From NCBI RefSeq assembly GCF_963678635.1, contig NC_087065.1:20637302-20701301 (forward strand): a DNA stretch of 64,000 bases, written 5' to 3'. A model generated the notes under the pieces. That model did not search any database and was not told where the DNA came from. It worked only from the letters and a program-made list of their open reading frames with translations. A program made the translations under genes and the position numbers. The DNA is from Symsagittifera roscoffensis. Lineage: Eukaryota; Xenacoelomorpha; Acoela; Convolutidae. Below, one piece after another: positions 32,564 through 41,623 of the stretch; positions within the stretch are counted from its first letter, which is position 1; each line of letters opens with the position of its first letter.

Positions 32564-32961
32564 TAGGCTAATTAAAATCTTCATTTTGTTACTTTAGGCT
32601 AAGTTATCAAATTTGTTTTGGGGGTATTCGTGGTCTGAGTTGGGGAAATATTGTTGATCTTTGGGTTATTAGATAAGGGAGGGGTACGGTATTATGGTGA
32701 TATTTATTTTAGCTGTCAAGTTGGAGTGGTTTGCTTATTTTTGACCTGGAGGTTGTAAAGTTATAGTTAGAGATGTGCCTGGAGTTCTAGATTATTCGTC
32801 TAATTGATCTTAGTTTGAGTTAGAGAAAGTGGCGGATTGGATGAATCCTATTGGTCTATTTTGAACTAGAATTATTGCGTACTTGTGAGCATGTTATTTT
32901 GAAAAATTGAAATGAAAAATGTTACGGAGGTTTCAAGATTGTGAAGTATAAAATCTTAAAA
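32564..32961 (-). other. Gap after pol in element 2
   Basis: No coding frame seen. The block CTTTAGGCTAA occurs twice on the plus strand (near 32561 and 32592). The region may hold splice signals for the downstream cistrons. Confidence 0.4.
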
Positions 32962-35900
32962 TTACCTTTTAAATTCTACTTTTTTTAATATTTTAGATTG
33001 GGGGATGAACATTTTGTAGTTTTTACGTGGTTGATTTCGGAGTCTTGTTGTTTTTCTATGTTCAGATTTGTCTATTTCTTCTTGGGGTATTATTTGTTCT
33101 GTCATTTTTCTATTTTTTCTTGGTTTTGGAGATTCTTTATGGTTTTGTGTATTGTTTTTGGTGGCGGTTGGTTTTGTGTTTTGATTTTCGGTGGGGTTAT
33201 CATTTTGTTCTGTGTTTTTCAGATGTGGTTCGTTTTGAATGATTTTTAATCCTGTGAAAGAATATAATTGAGTTAATTCGCGGAGTGCGTATTCTTTTGG
33301 GTAATAAGGTAATAGGTTGTTTCGGTGCTGAACGATTTCTTTTTTGTTTGAGTCGGTAATTTTATATGTGACATCAGTGGGTTTTGCAATTATTTGGTAG
33401 GGTCCTTTTCGGAGGGGTTGTAATTTTTTAGAAATTCCTTTTTGAGTATTAAAATTAGGTATTAAAACAAATGTTCCAATTTTTAAATCGGAAGCTGGTG
33501 TAAAACGTGAATTGATTTGGTCATTTATGTTTTGTCTTTGTAATAACTTTTTCGTTATTTTTTGGTAAATTTCATTGTGTTTCTTATCTCTATTTAAAAT
33601 CCATTCGGTGTGTGTACCGGAGGCTAATTTAAGAATTTGTGGGTGATGAAAATGATCTTCATCGTGCGTATGTAATGGGAGGTTATAACAAATTGAGTCT
33701 TTATTTGGTTGACAATAACCTTGTGCGTTTTTATGAGAATTTGCTGTAAACATTATTGGTTTGCGTGGCTTTTGGTTAAAAACCATTTCGTATGGTGACA
33801 TTCCTAAAGTTGTCGTAATTTGTGAATTATACGCTAAGGGAAATAATTTTACATCTGCTGACCATTCGGTATATTTTGTATCATTTCCGTTGATGATACA
33901 TCTAAGATATTCTTGTAATGAACGGTTCATACCTTCGACTAAGCCGTTTGTCCAAGGTGCATGAGATGTACGTGGTTTGTGTTTAATGTTGTATAAATGA
34001 CATAGTGTTATTATTTCATTATTTATGAATTCTGTACCGTTGTCTGTAACTAAAATTTCTGGTAGTCCGAATTTTGCTATCCAGTGTTCATAGAGTGTTG
34101 TGTAAGCGTAATAAGCGTTACAATGTGGTACTGGGTTAAGTGCTACATAATGTGTAAATGCGTCAACAATTACCATAATGTAGGAGTTTCCTTCTGATGA
34201 GGGTGAAATTGGTCCTTTAGTATCAAATGAGATACGATGATTAAAGTACAAACTTTGTCCTTTAAAATCTTGTTTTTGTGCTATTTGTTTTTGATTTGGG
34301 TAAGGTTTATTTAGTTGACATACTATACAGTCATTGCATAGTACTTTTATCCAGATTGGTGCATTTGGGAAGTAAAAATTTTGTATAAAATTTGAATATG
34401 TTTTTTCTGATCCAGAGTGTCCTTTAATATTTTGTGTATGTGAAATATTAAAAGCTATAAGAATCATACTTATAGGGAGACATGGAACTGTAGATTCATT
34501 CAGGTTATACTCTAAAAGGTCTGTATTTTCGTTAATTGTTGTGTTGTTAAATTTGCGAAAGTATCGGAGGAGTGTTTTGTTTCCTAGAATGGTTGAATCT
34601 GCTTTGATAGGTTTAGTTTTATATTTGTGCCATGATTTCAGTTGTCTAATTACTGGGTCAAGGTTTTGATATTGTTTCAGTGTTGAAATTGTAATTGTTT
34701 CTGTTGGGGGGAGAAAAATGTTTTCGATTTCTAATTTAGATAAGGGTATTGTATCAAGTGGGTCATGGAGGTCAAAAACTTGATTTATTGTGTATTTTGA
34801 ATCATTTGTTTGTGGTCCTGATAAATTTATTTTATCAGTTAAATCTTCTTTTTCAATTAGTGGAAAATAGTCTTTTTTAGGTAGGTGTTGTTTTGTTCGT
34901 TTTTGTTGGGTGTTATTTTTTATCCATTGAGAATATGGGATTGGTTTGAAGGTTGATGTTCCAAGTAAATCAACTTCATAATGATTATTTTGACAATCTA
35001 AATAAAGTGGGAAATGTTGTAAATTATTTATTTGTGATTGTTCAATATCAGTTTTTACTGCATATTTGCATTCTAATCGAGGTGATGTTTCGTTTTCTGC
35101 AAGGTAGAATTTTATATTTTTGGGTATTTCAACTGTTGTTTTTCGTGTAAGTAATTCAGGTGGTGTATTTCGACTTAAGGTGTCTGGTAATGCAAGATTT
35201 TTTCCTGCAGTCCAAACTATATGTAAGTTTGGAAATTTCATTAGAATTAGTTGAAATCTGTAAACTCGGTGGTTTGGGTTAGATTTCTGTGTGAAAAGAA
35301 AAATGATTGGTTTGTGGTCTGTGAATAGAACTGTTGGATGTTTTGATCCAAGTATCAGAAATTCATATTCTGTCAGTGTATATATTATGGCTGTACATTC
35401 TCTCATTAGAGTTGAGAGTCGTAGCTCTGCTTGAGTGAATAATCGGGAATTTGCTGATATCAGGTTCATTTTATTTGTACCATTATGTGATTGTAATAGT
35501 GCTGCGCCGATGCCAAAGTTCGAAGCATCGCACATTGCATAAAATGGTTGATCAGGGTCTGGGATTGTATTTGAAATTTGTTCGGTTAAAAGTTTCTTTA
35601 TTTCTTCGAATCGTGCTTGATGTTCTGTATTCCATTCAAAATTATTTTGTTGTCTAAGGATGTTGTAAAATGGTCGTAGATATAATTGCATTTTATAAAC
35701 ATATTTACTTAAAAAGTTTAACATTCCAAGAAATTCTTGGATTTTCTTTTTATTTGTTGGTGGTTGAAGTTTTTGAATAGCGTCAATGCGTGATTTCAGT
35801 GGAGTGATTGTTTTTCTTTCGATGTTATGTCCTAAGAATTTAACTCTTGTCAAAAAGAAGTGTGATTTATCGGGGGCGGCCTTCAGATTTTCGTTCTGAA

Positions 35901-38900
35901 GTATTTGGTGATATTTTTCTAAAACTTTGAACATTTCGTCTTTTGTTTGTGATTGCATAAAAACATCGTCTAGATAGGTGATTGCGTTTTTCTTGAGTAT
36001 CAGTGGTCTAAAAATTTTGCTCATAAAAGCTGAAAATGCTGCTGGTCCTATGGATATTCCATAGAATAAGCGGTTAAATTCGTATTGTTGGTTTCCGATA
36101 ACAAATTGTGTTAAACGTCGTGATTGTTCATCTAGTGGCATTTGATTGTATGCACTATTCATATCGGCGGTTGTAAAGTATTTGCCGTTTATTTTTGTTA
36201 AAATAACTTGTATTGGTTCAATGGGCCAATTACATTTTGATTCATCTATAAGTGAATTGAGGTATCTAGCATCGAGAACGATTTTTAATGATTCTCCTTT
36301 AGCTAGAATGATAACGGGGTTGATGAATGTGTTGCCTTTTGGTTGTTCTTCTTTATTAACTGGTGATATAATATTGTACTGTTCTAAAATATCGAGTAAT
36401 CTGTTTACTTTATCATGTAAGTGAATTGGTACTTTACTTGCTCTCTGTTTTTTGAAAACTGCGTCTGGTTTTAATGGGAGATGTAGTGATGAACTGATTT
36501 TGCCAACATCGAATTTTGATGTTGCATAGACTGATGAATATTTAATTAGCTGTTTGGCTAACTTTTCGAATTCGTCTTGTGTTATTTGTGAATGTTGGAA
36601 ATTAAACATTGTTAAAAATTTTTGTTGTTTCTCTGTGTAGTTACTGATGTTGAATGTAGGTTTGAAATATGGAGTTTTTGTGAAATAATCCGTATTTCTG
36701 TTTTCGTTACTTATTATATTATTTATAGATAATTCTTCATTAAGAATTGTAGATTGGCAAATATCTAGTAATTGGAGTATATTATTTACGCGATAGGCTT
36801 TTTCATGTATTGGTGATATTGTAGCGTTGGTTTCACAATATCCTAAAAGTCCTAAAGGTAATGTTACTTGGTAAGGTGTGTTGTTATAGACATGTAAGGA
36901 AATGATATCGGAATTCGAATTTTTCAAATATTTTATGGATGAGATTGTGATTTTGAAAAATTTATGAATAGGTTTGAATTCAAAATCTGACATATAAAAT
37001 TTTTGTTTGTTTTGTTCTTTATCATATTGGTGAACTTGTTTGATTGAAAAATTATATATGTTTCCTGATAGTGGTTTCAGGTGTTTTCTTTGTTGGTTAT
37101 ATATTGGATAAAATTTTGAAAAGAATGGTGGTTGTTTGTTTAATCTTTGAAAAAATGTTAGGGATGTTTCTTTTGTTTTTGTATATTTATCTTTGATTAA
37201 TATTTTACTATTTAGGATGTTAATTGTTGGTATATACTTCGAAATAAATGGTATTCCAATGATATTATATTTAATATCAGTGATATGGAATATTTGTTTA
37301 AATGGCTTGTTTAGAATTTTACTTTGCTCCATTGTTCTGGTAGGGAGGAGAAATAATTGGATTTTTCCGTAGTTTATCAATGTTGATCCTTGTGCTGTTG
37401 CTAGTTTGCTGGAGGTTTCAAGAGGTGTTAGCTTTGGATGTAAAGTTTTTATTTCATTCCATGTGGGAATGTTTATTATGTTTGATTCTGCTCCTGAATC
37501 AATTAAAAAATCTATTTCAAGGTCTGGTGGTTGAAATTCTTTATTTCTTGGGCTTTCTAAGAGAAATGGTATTGTCCAGATTTTTTCTTTGGGTTGTTCT
37601 TTTTGTATATTTTGGTAGATGTGGTTTGTATTCAAGCATTTTGTTTTGGTGTTTTTATTGGTTTGATTTGTAGTGTTAATCTCATTTGTTTCTTGCGTTG
37701 TTGGTGTGGAATTTATGGGTGTAGTGTAATAATTTTGAAGAAATTCTGATTGATTTTCATATATATGTGATGGAAAGGGTTGTTCATATATGACAGATTC
37801 ATAGTCATTTTCGACTTTTATCATATTGATAGCAAGAGTGTTTTCAGTATCACTTTCTGAATCTGATGATGTACAGTTTATTTGATTGAGTTGTAACGTA
37901 TCAGTTACTGTGTCATCAATACCTGGGGGGTCTGATGTTGTTTCTGGGTTAGCTTGTACTTGATTGATTTGTCTTTGATGTTTAGGTGTACTACTTCTGT
38001 GGCGATTATTAGAATTATTATAGTTATTATTATTCCGGTGTGGTGATTGGGAATAATTTCTATAACGATTATTATAACTTGGGTGTCGATTTTGTGAATT
38101 ATTTCGCGATCTGTTTTGGTAATTATTGTTTGGTCTGTTATAGTTCGATCTATTATATGAGTTATTCCTTGATCGATTGTTCGGGTAATTCTGGTTTCGG
38201 TTGTTTGAATAACTTCTATTTCTATTATAGGAGTAGTTTCTATTCCTATTGTATGATGAATTTCGTGATTGGTTGTTTGGATAGTAGTTATTTCTTGATT
38301 GGGAATTAGATCTAGAAACAAATCGTTGTGTATTTGAATTTGATCTGGAGTAGTTATTTCTACTATTTGGTCTATTGTAGTGATTTTGTGATGAGTTTTG
38401 TGTATTTCTTCGTTCTGGTGATCTTCCTCTATAACTTGAGTTATATGGGGATTGATTTCTTGTGTAACTTGTATTGTTCGGAAGTGGTTTTCCTGAACTG
38501 TTGTTGCTGTATACATTTTTGTTTGGTAGATTTTGATCTTTTTTCATATATTGATAGAATGATTTATTTGGTTCTTTGTATTTTTGAGGTTTATTTTGAC
38601 TATCTTGCTGTTTTTGTCTACATTCGGAAATACTATGTCCGTATCGGCGGCAATAATTACACCATTTTTTGAAAGATGGTTTGCCTTTAAAGTTCGGGTT
38701 CTTTTCGTAAATATTGAGTATTTCAGTGATTTTTTCAACGAGGTCTGTTTCTGATTCCTGTATATTATTAATATTAGTGGGAGTCGTTTCAATTTTGTTA
38801 ACGTATTGTAATTTCAGATTTTCCGTTTCTTCTAGTTTCATCGTGATTTCTGCTTGTTCTAATTTGTCTACTAGTTTTCGAAAATCTAAATCGGGTTCTC

Positions 38901-39006
38901 GAATTGAAGAAGGATGGGATGCTCTCTTTTTTATTGCTATTTTCCTTAATTGTGGTGTTAAGGTCATCATTAAGATTTCTGTCATCTTTGTGTTTTTTAT
39001 AGTCAT
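32962..39006 (-). CDS. Pol polyprotein of element 2, including capsid C-end and zinc knuckle (2014 codons)
   Basis: Residues 1-115 look like the C-terminal part of a Gag capsid. A zinc knuckle CX2CX4HX4C is at 116-129. An Asn/Arg/Ser-rich, repeat-like region (about 180-345) is probably RNA-binding. The protease motif DSG is at 503-505. RT has D948 and YLDD at 1011-1014. RNase H has D1160, E1203 and D1230. Integrase has H1523/H1530/C1560/C1563 and D1595, D1655, E1691 (D-35-E), with a GPY-type C-terminal motif (LRKGPYQIIAKP). All catalytic residues are present. The frame is +1 relative to the Gag frame and overlaps it by 209 nt. The listed ATG (39006) lies within this overlap and may not be used; Gag-Pol fusion by +1 shifting near the A6 run (38993-38998) is more likely. 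Long insertions separate protease from RT and RNase H from integrase. Confidence 0.93.
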   Translation of the reverse strand: MTIKNTKMTEILMMTLTPQLRKIAIKKRASHPSSIREPDLDFRKLVDKLEQAEITMKLEETENLKLQYVNKIETTPTNINNIQESETDLVEKITEILNIYEKNPNFKGKPSFKKWCNYCRRYGHSISECRQKQQDSQNKPQKYKEPNKSFYQYMKKDQNLPNKNVYSNNSSGKPLPNNTSYTRNQSPYNSSYRGRSPERRNTQNSSQNHYNRPNSRNNYSRSNSNTQRFVSRSNSQSRNNYYPNNQSRNSSYNRNRNYSYNRNRSYSNNRNQNYPNNRSRNNSYNRSNYNRPNNNYQNRSRNNSQNRHPSYNNRYRNYSQSPHRNNNNYNNSNNRHRSSTPKHQRQINQVQANPETTSDPPGIDDTVTDTLQLNQINCTSSDSESDTENTLAINMIKVENDYESVIYEQPFPSHIYENQSEFLQNYYTTPINSTPTTQETNEINTTNQTNKNTKTKCLNTNHIYQNIQKEQPKEKIWTIPFLLESPRNKEFQPPDLEIDFLIDSGAESNIINIPTWNEIKTLHPKLTPLETSSKLATAQGSTLINYGKIQLFLLPTRTMEQSKILNKPFKQIFHITDIKYNIIGIPFISKYIPTINILNSKILIKDKYTKTKETSLTFFQRLNKQPPFFSKFYPIYNQQRKHLKPLSGNIYNFSIKQVHQYDKEQNKQKFYMSDFEFKPIHKFFKITISSIKYLKNSNSDIISLHVYNNTPYQVTLPLGLLGYCETNATISPIHEKAYRVNNILQLLDICQSTILNEELSINNIISNENRNTDYFTKTPYFKPTFNISNYTEKQQKFLTMFNFQHSQITQDEFEKLAKQLIKYSSVYATSKFDVGKISSSLHLPLKPDAVFKKQRASKVPIHLHDKVNRLLDILEQYNIISPVNKEEQPKGNTFINPVIILAKGESLKIVLDARYLNSLIDESKCNWPIEPIQVILTKINGKYFTTADMNSAYNQMPLDEQSRRLTQFVIGNQQYEFNRLFYGISIGPAAFSAFMSKIFRPLILKKNAITYLDDVFMQSQTKDEMFKVLEKYHQILQNENLKAAPDKSHFFLTRVKFLGHNIERKTITPLKSRIDAIQKLQPPTNKKKIQEFLGMLNFLSKYVYKMQLYLRPFYNILRQQNNFEWNTEHQARFEEIKKLLTEQISNTIPDPDQPFYAMCDASNFGIGAALLQSHNGTNKMNLISANSRLFTQAELRLSTLMRECTAIIYTLTEYEFLILGSKHPTVLFTDHKPIIFLFTQKSNPNHRVYRFQLILMKFPNLHIVWTAGKNLALPDTLSRNTPPELLTRKTTVEIPKNIKFYLAENETSPRLECKYAVKTDIEQSQINNLQHFPLYLDCQNNHYEVDLLGTSTFKPIPYSQWIKNNTQQKRTKQHLPKKDYFPLIEKEDLTDKINLSGPQTNDSKYTINQVFDLHDPLDTIPLSKLEIENIFLPPTETITISTLKQYQNLDPVIRQLKSWHKYKTKPIKADSTILGNKTLLRYFRKFNNTTINENTDLLEYNLNESTVPCLPISMILIAFNISHTQNIKGHSGSEKTYSNFIQNFYFPNAPIWIKVLCNDCIVCQLNKPYPNQKQIAQKQDFKGQSLYFNHRISFDTKGPISPSSEGNSYIMVIVDAFTHYVALNPVPHCNAYYAYTTLYEHWIAKFGLPEILVTDNGTEFINNEIITLCHLYNIKHKPRTSHAPWTNGLVEGMNRSLQEYLRCIINGNDTKYTEWSADVKLFPLAYNSQITTTLGMSPYEMVFNQKPRKPIMFTANSHKNAQGYCQPNKDSICYNLPLHTHDEDHFHHPQILKLASGTHTEWILNRDKKHNEIYQKITKKLLQRQNINDQINSRFTPASDLKIGTFVLIPNFNTQKGISKKLQPLRKGPYQIIAKPTDVTYKITDSNKKEIVQHRNNLLPYYPKEYALRELTQLYSFTGLKIIQNEPHLKNTEQNDNPTENQNTKPTATKNNTQNHKESPKPRKNRKMTEQIIPQEEIDKSEHRKTTRLRNQPRKNYKMFIPQSKILKKVEFKR

Positions 39007-40648
39007 GTGTATTTAGTGAGTATGCTTTTCGAACTAGTGTTTCGATTCGTACTGCTATTTGCTTGATGGTTTCGTTTGGTAATCTGCGAATTTCATTACA
39101 TAAAACTCTTTGTTGTTGTTTGTTTCTTTCGGAGTCAAACATTTTTGAAAATTCTTGTGTAAATCTTTTCCAGTTTGATTTTATTTCTAGAGGTAGTACT
39201 GAAAACCATTTTTGGGCTGCGCCATCTAAGGTTGTTTGTATTAACGCTGTGCGTCGATGTATCCAGTTTTGATGTAGTGGCGTATTAATTGGTTCAGGTC
39301 CTATATTTAAAATCAGGTTTGCTGTTACTGCATTTAAATAATCTTCTACAGAGTATTCAGGGTCTGTTCCTGTGAAAACCATTAAAGGTTTGTTTGATGT
39401 TATTGATGATCCACCCATAAGGTATGGATTCATTGTCATTTGTAATGATTCTGCTGCATTTGGCATTTGAGAAAAATTTGAAAGTTGGTTTCTTGTTATT
39501 TCGTGTTGTTGGAGATAATATGGGAGTGGTATTTCATTTTGCATTTGTGATGCTTGATACGAGTGTGCAGTCATTGGATTTTGTTGTTGAATTGGTTGAA
39601 AAGATTGTGTATTAATTGGATTTTGTTGTTGAATTGGTTGTTGATGTTGTGCATCTATTGATTGTGGAGAAAAATTTCTATGATTTGTACGTGTTCTCTG
39701 TATTCCTTGTCTACGATATTCTTGAGTATTTTGTGCAAATATATCTGGTTGTAAGAAATCATCATCTGAGGATAAATAATCCATTTGATAAGATGTTTGT
39801 TTTTTATTTTTATTTTGTTGAAAAAATGGGTAATTTTCACTGCGATCCTGTGGAGGATTTGTTTGGAAATTTATTGAATTAGGTTGGGTCATTGGGTTAT
39901 CCCAATTTCGAGATTTTGTATATTGATTAAAATTCCTTTGTGGTTGATAATTTGTTTTTGATGGATGTGTATAATTATAATTATGGTCTGCAAAGTTGTT
40001 TCTAGTGAATGTTTTGCGTGTTTTTGATGGTATTGTCATGGGTCTGTATGTTTGGTAATCCATATGTGAGTATTTAGGGGCAACCGAAGGTTTAACGGTT
40101 GATTGTAAGGTTACCTGTGTTTGTGAAGGGTTTGTATTTCTTGGTGTTGTTAAATTTGGGCGTATTGGTGAAATACTTTGTTGTGTAGTTGTTGTGTGTA
40201 CAATTTCTTCATTTATGAAGTGTGATGGTGTCTGGATATCTTGTTGAGTAAGATTCCTAGTTCCATTGAGGTTTTCGTTGTGTATGACTGTCGAGTTTAA
40301 ACTATTATTTTGTGTATCGGGTAAAAATGTATTATAGTTTAATGGTGTTGCATCAATTGTTAATGGTATTACTCTTACATAATCTCTTATGTAAGATATT
40401 GTACCTATTGCTTGACTTGAGATTGATTGTGGAAAGCTTATAAATGCGTGATGAGACCATTCGGGGTCCCAAACATAATCTGATTGTTCTGTGATAGCGG
40501 TATCATCGTTCGAATTTTGGGGTCTAAAATTTTTTCTTGCTTGTGCAATTAAATCAATATTGTGTGTGAAATAATCTATTATGAACCATGCTAAAATTTT
40601 TTGTAAATCGTGTTTGGTATGTTGTGAAACGTCATCGTGAAATTTTCT
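38798..40648 (-). CDS. Gag (matrix/capsid part) of element 2, open frame of 616 codons; first ATG at 40063
   Basis: Structural protein of the particle. From the ATG at 40063 there are 421 codons. Residues about 1-220 are Gln/Asn/Pro-rich with a tandem PIQQQNP motif. Residues 226-355 match the retrotransposon Gag capsid pattern (DYLNAV, GAAQKWFSVLP, W..F...F). The frame stays open for a further 195 codons upstream, back to TAA at 40651-40649. This part is protein-like (Trp-containing, for example SDYVWDPEWSHH) but has no ATG. The extension is in the -1 frame relative to the frame upstream and joins it at a canonical slippery heptamer. The last about 60 codons, after KKHK, look out of frame, because capsid-like sequence continues in the Pol frame. 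Either recoding or small lesions are needed for a full Gag. Confidence 0.8.
   Translation of the reverse strand, partial: RKFHDDVSQHTKHDLQKILAWFIIDYFTHNIDLIAQARKNFRPQNSNDDTAITEQSDYVWDPEWSHHAFISFPQSISSQAIGTISYIRDYVRVIPLTIDATPLNYNTFLPDTQNNSLNSTVIHNENLNGTRNLTQQDIQTPSHFINEEIVHTTTTQQSISPIRPNLTTPRNTNPSQTQVTLQSTVKPSVAPKYSHMDYQTYRPMTIPSKTRKTFTRNNFADHNYNYTHPSKTNYQPQRNFNQYTKSRNWDNPMTQPNSINFQTNPPQDRSENYPFFQQNKNKKQTSYQMDYLSSDDDFLQPDIFAQNTQEYRRQGIQRTRTNHRNFSPQSIDAQHQQPIQQQNPINTQSFQPIQQQNPMTAHSYQASQMQNEIPLPYYLQQHEITRNQLSNFSQMPNAAESLQMTMNPYLMGGSSITSNKPLMVFTGTDPEYSVEDYLNAVTANLILNIGPEPINTPLHQNWIHRRTALIQTTLDGAAQKWFSVLPLEIKSNWKRFTQEFSKMFDSERNKQQQRVLCNEIRRLPNETIKQIAVRIETLVRKAYSLNTHDYKKHKDDRNLNDDLNTTIKENSNKKESIPSFFNSRTRFRFSKTSRQIRTSRNHDETRRNGKSEITIR
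40639..40645 (-). promoter_or_regulatory. Canonical -1 frameshift heptamer A AAT TTC
   Basis: It fits X XXY YYZ exactly in the phase of the upstream frame (GAA AAT TTC at 40647-40639). A -1 slip enters the 616-codon Gag frame. The heptamer and its phase are seen; function and any downstream stem are inferred. Confidence 0.45.
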
Positions 40649-40869
40649 TTAATGATGTTTAAATAACTAGAGAGTAGTGTAATTTCATGTCGTACTTTCA
40701 AATGTTTAGATGTTTCTGTCGGTGAGACATTTGTTAGTGGGATTTCGTTTTCTAATATCGAAATATAACTATATATTATTGCGAAAACTTCATTGGTGAA
40801 TATGGAGTTTGCTCTTTGTGAGTTATGATATTGGATGCTTTTTATATATTCTGAAAAAACTTTTGAAAA
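40639..40869 (-). CDS. Open continuation of the 103-aa frame after an in-frame stop
   Basis: Directly after TAA (40872-40870) the same frame continues for about 77 codons of helix-like, protein-like sequence up to the slippery heptamer, without a methionine before the shift point. It links the 103-aa ORF to Gag. Explanations are stop-codon readthrough, a nonsense mutation in this copy, or splicing. I see no classic readthrough context after the stop. Confidence 0.5.
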
Positions 40870-41181
40870 TTATAAATCAAGATCGTCTGTTTGAATAGTA
40901 TATGTTCTATTATTATGGTTTGGGGAAGTGAATTCTATGGAGTAGATTCCATACTGTTGTGTTATGTTGCATATATCTTTTAAGTAGTGATCTATGATTT
41001 GTCTTTTGATTTTTACATCGGGGAACTCTGTTTTACATGGACTAATTCCGGGTTCAAATAAATTTACGAGTAAATTTTGACAAAATATGTGTTGTCCTCT
41101 ATCGGTATCTGCATCTATTATAAAAGGAAAGATTTCATCATCATCTGGAGTTTCTTCACCTGGAGTGTGCGTTGAGCTCAT
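40870..41181 (-). CDS. Acidic 103-aa protein, probable N-terminus of the Gag precursor or small accessory
   Basis: It starts ATG at 41181 inside the end of the 155-aa ORF (26-nt overlap, different frame) and stops at TAA 40872-40870. The N-terminus is acidic (GEETPDDDE). The rest has regular hydrophobic spacing and three Cys. The same frame reopens after the stop and leads into Gag, so this may be the natural Gag N-terminus interrupted by one stop. Family not recognised. Confidence 0.55.
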   Translation of the reverse strand: MSSTHTPGEETPDDDEIFPFIIDADTDRGQHIFCQNLLVNLFEPGISPCKTEFPDVKIKRQIIDHYLKDICNITQQYGIYSIEFTSPNHNNRTYTIQTDDLDL

Positions 41182-41623
41182 TTTTTCGTTCGATGACTGT
41201 TAATATGTAATTATTAATGTGTCGAATTGGTTGATTCCAATTGTATAGATGTACTGGTTTGTGTTTGTACTGTTTTTTTATTCTTCTTTTTCCTCTTTGT
41301 GATGAATTTGAAGTTGTTTCTGAGTCAGAAAAATATAATTGATCGTGAAGTGGGCAATTTTTATCTATTGATTCTTTTAGTTTGTAAAGTTCGTCTAAAC
41401 TGTTGGTTTCTGATTCTGAAAATGCGTTTCGATTTTTTGAAAATGTTTTTCGTGTTATTTGTCTTTGTTTAGTTATTATTTTTCTCTTCAGTGTTTGTCG
41501 TTTTGTTCGAATGTATCCAACTGTTTGTGTATGAGGTGTGATTACAAGGTCGTATTTTTTGTTATCTATTTCACAATTGTGTAAAATGATTGTTTGTTTA
41601 TTTCCTAGGTTTTTAAATGACAT
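41156..41623 (-). CDS. Basic 155-aa accessory protein of element 2
   Basis: Two Arg/Lys-rich stretches (about 39-59 and 110-122, the latter RGKRRIKKQYKHK) could act as RNA-binding or nuclear localisation signals. Between them is a leucine-spaced segment LDELYKLKESI (76-86) that resembles a leucine-rich export signal. An arginine-rich motif plus a leucine-rich signal upstream of Gag suggests a Rev-like RNA-export factor, but this is inference from motifs alone. The start is the first ATG of the frame, and the stop overlaps the next ORF. Confidence 0.55.
   Translation of the reverse strand: MSFKNLGNKQTIILHNCEIDNKKYDLVITPHTQTVGYIRTKRQTLKRKIITKQRQITRKTFSKNRNAFSESETNSLDELYKLKESIDKNCPLHDQLYFSDSETTSNSSQRGKRRIKKQYKHKPVHLYNWNQPIRHINNYILTVIERKNELNAHSR

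Noticed and set aside
37905..38516. 203-aa frame inside pol of element 2, Ile/Thr-rich
   Set aside because: It is the alternative-frame reading of the Asn/Arg/Ser repeat region. The low-complexity DNA opens several frames at once, and the main frame carries zinc knuckle and protease on either side.
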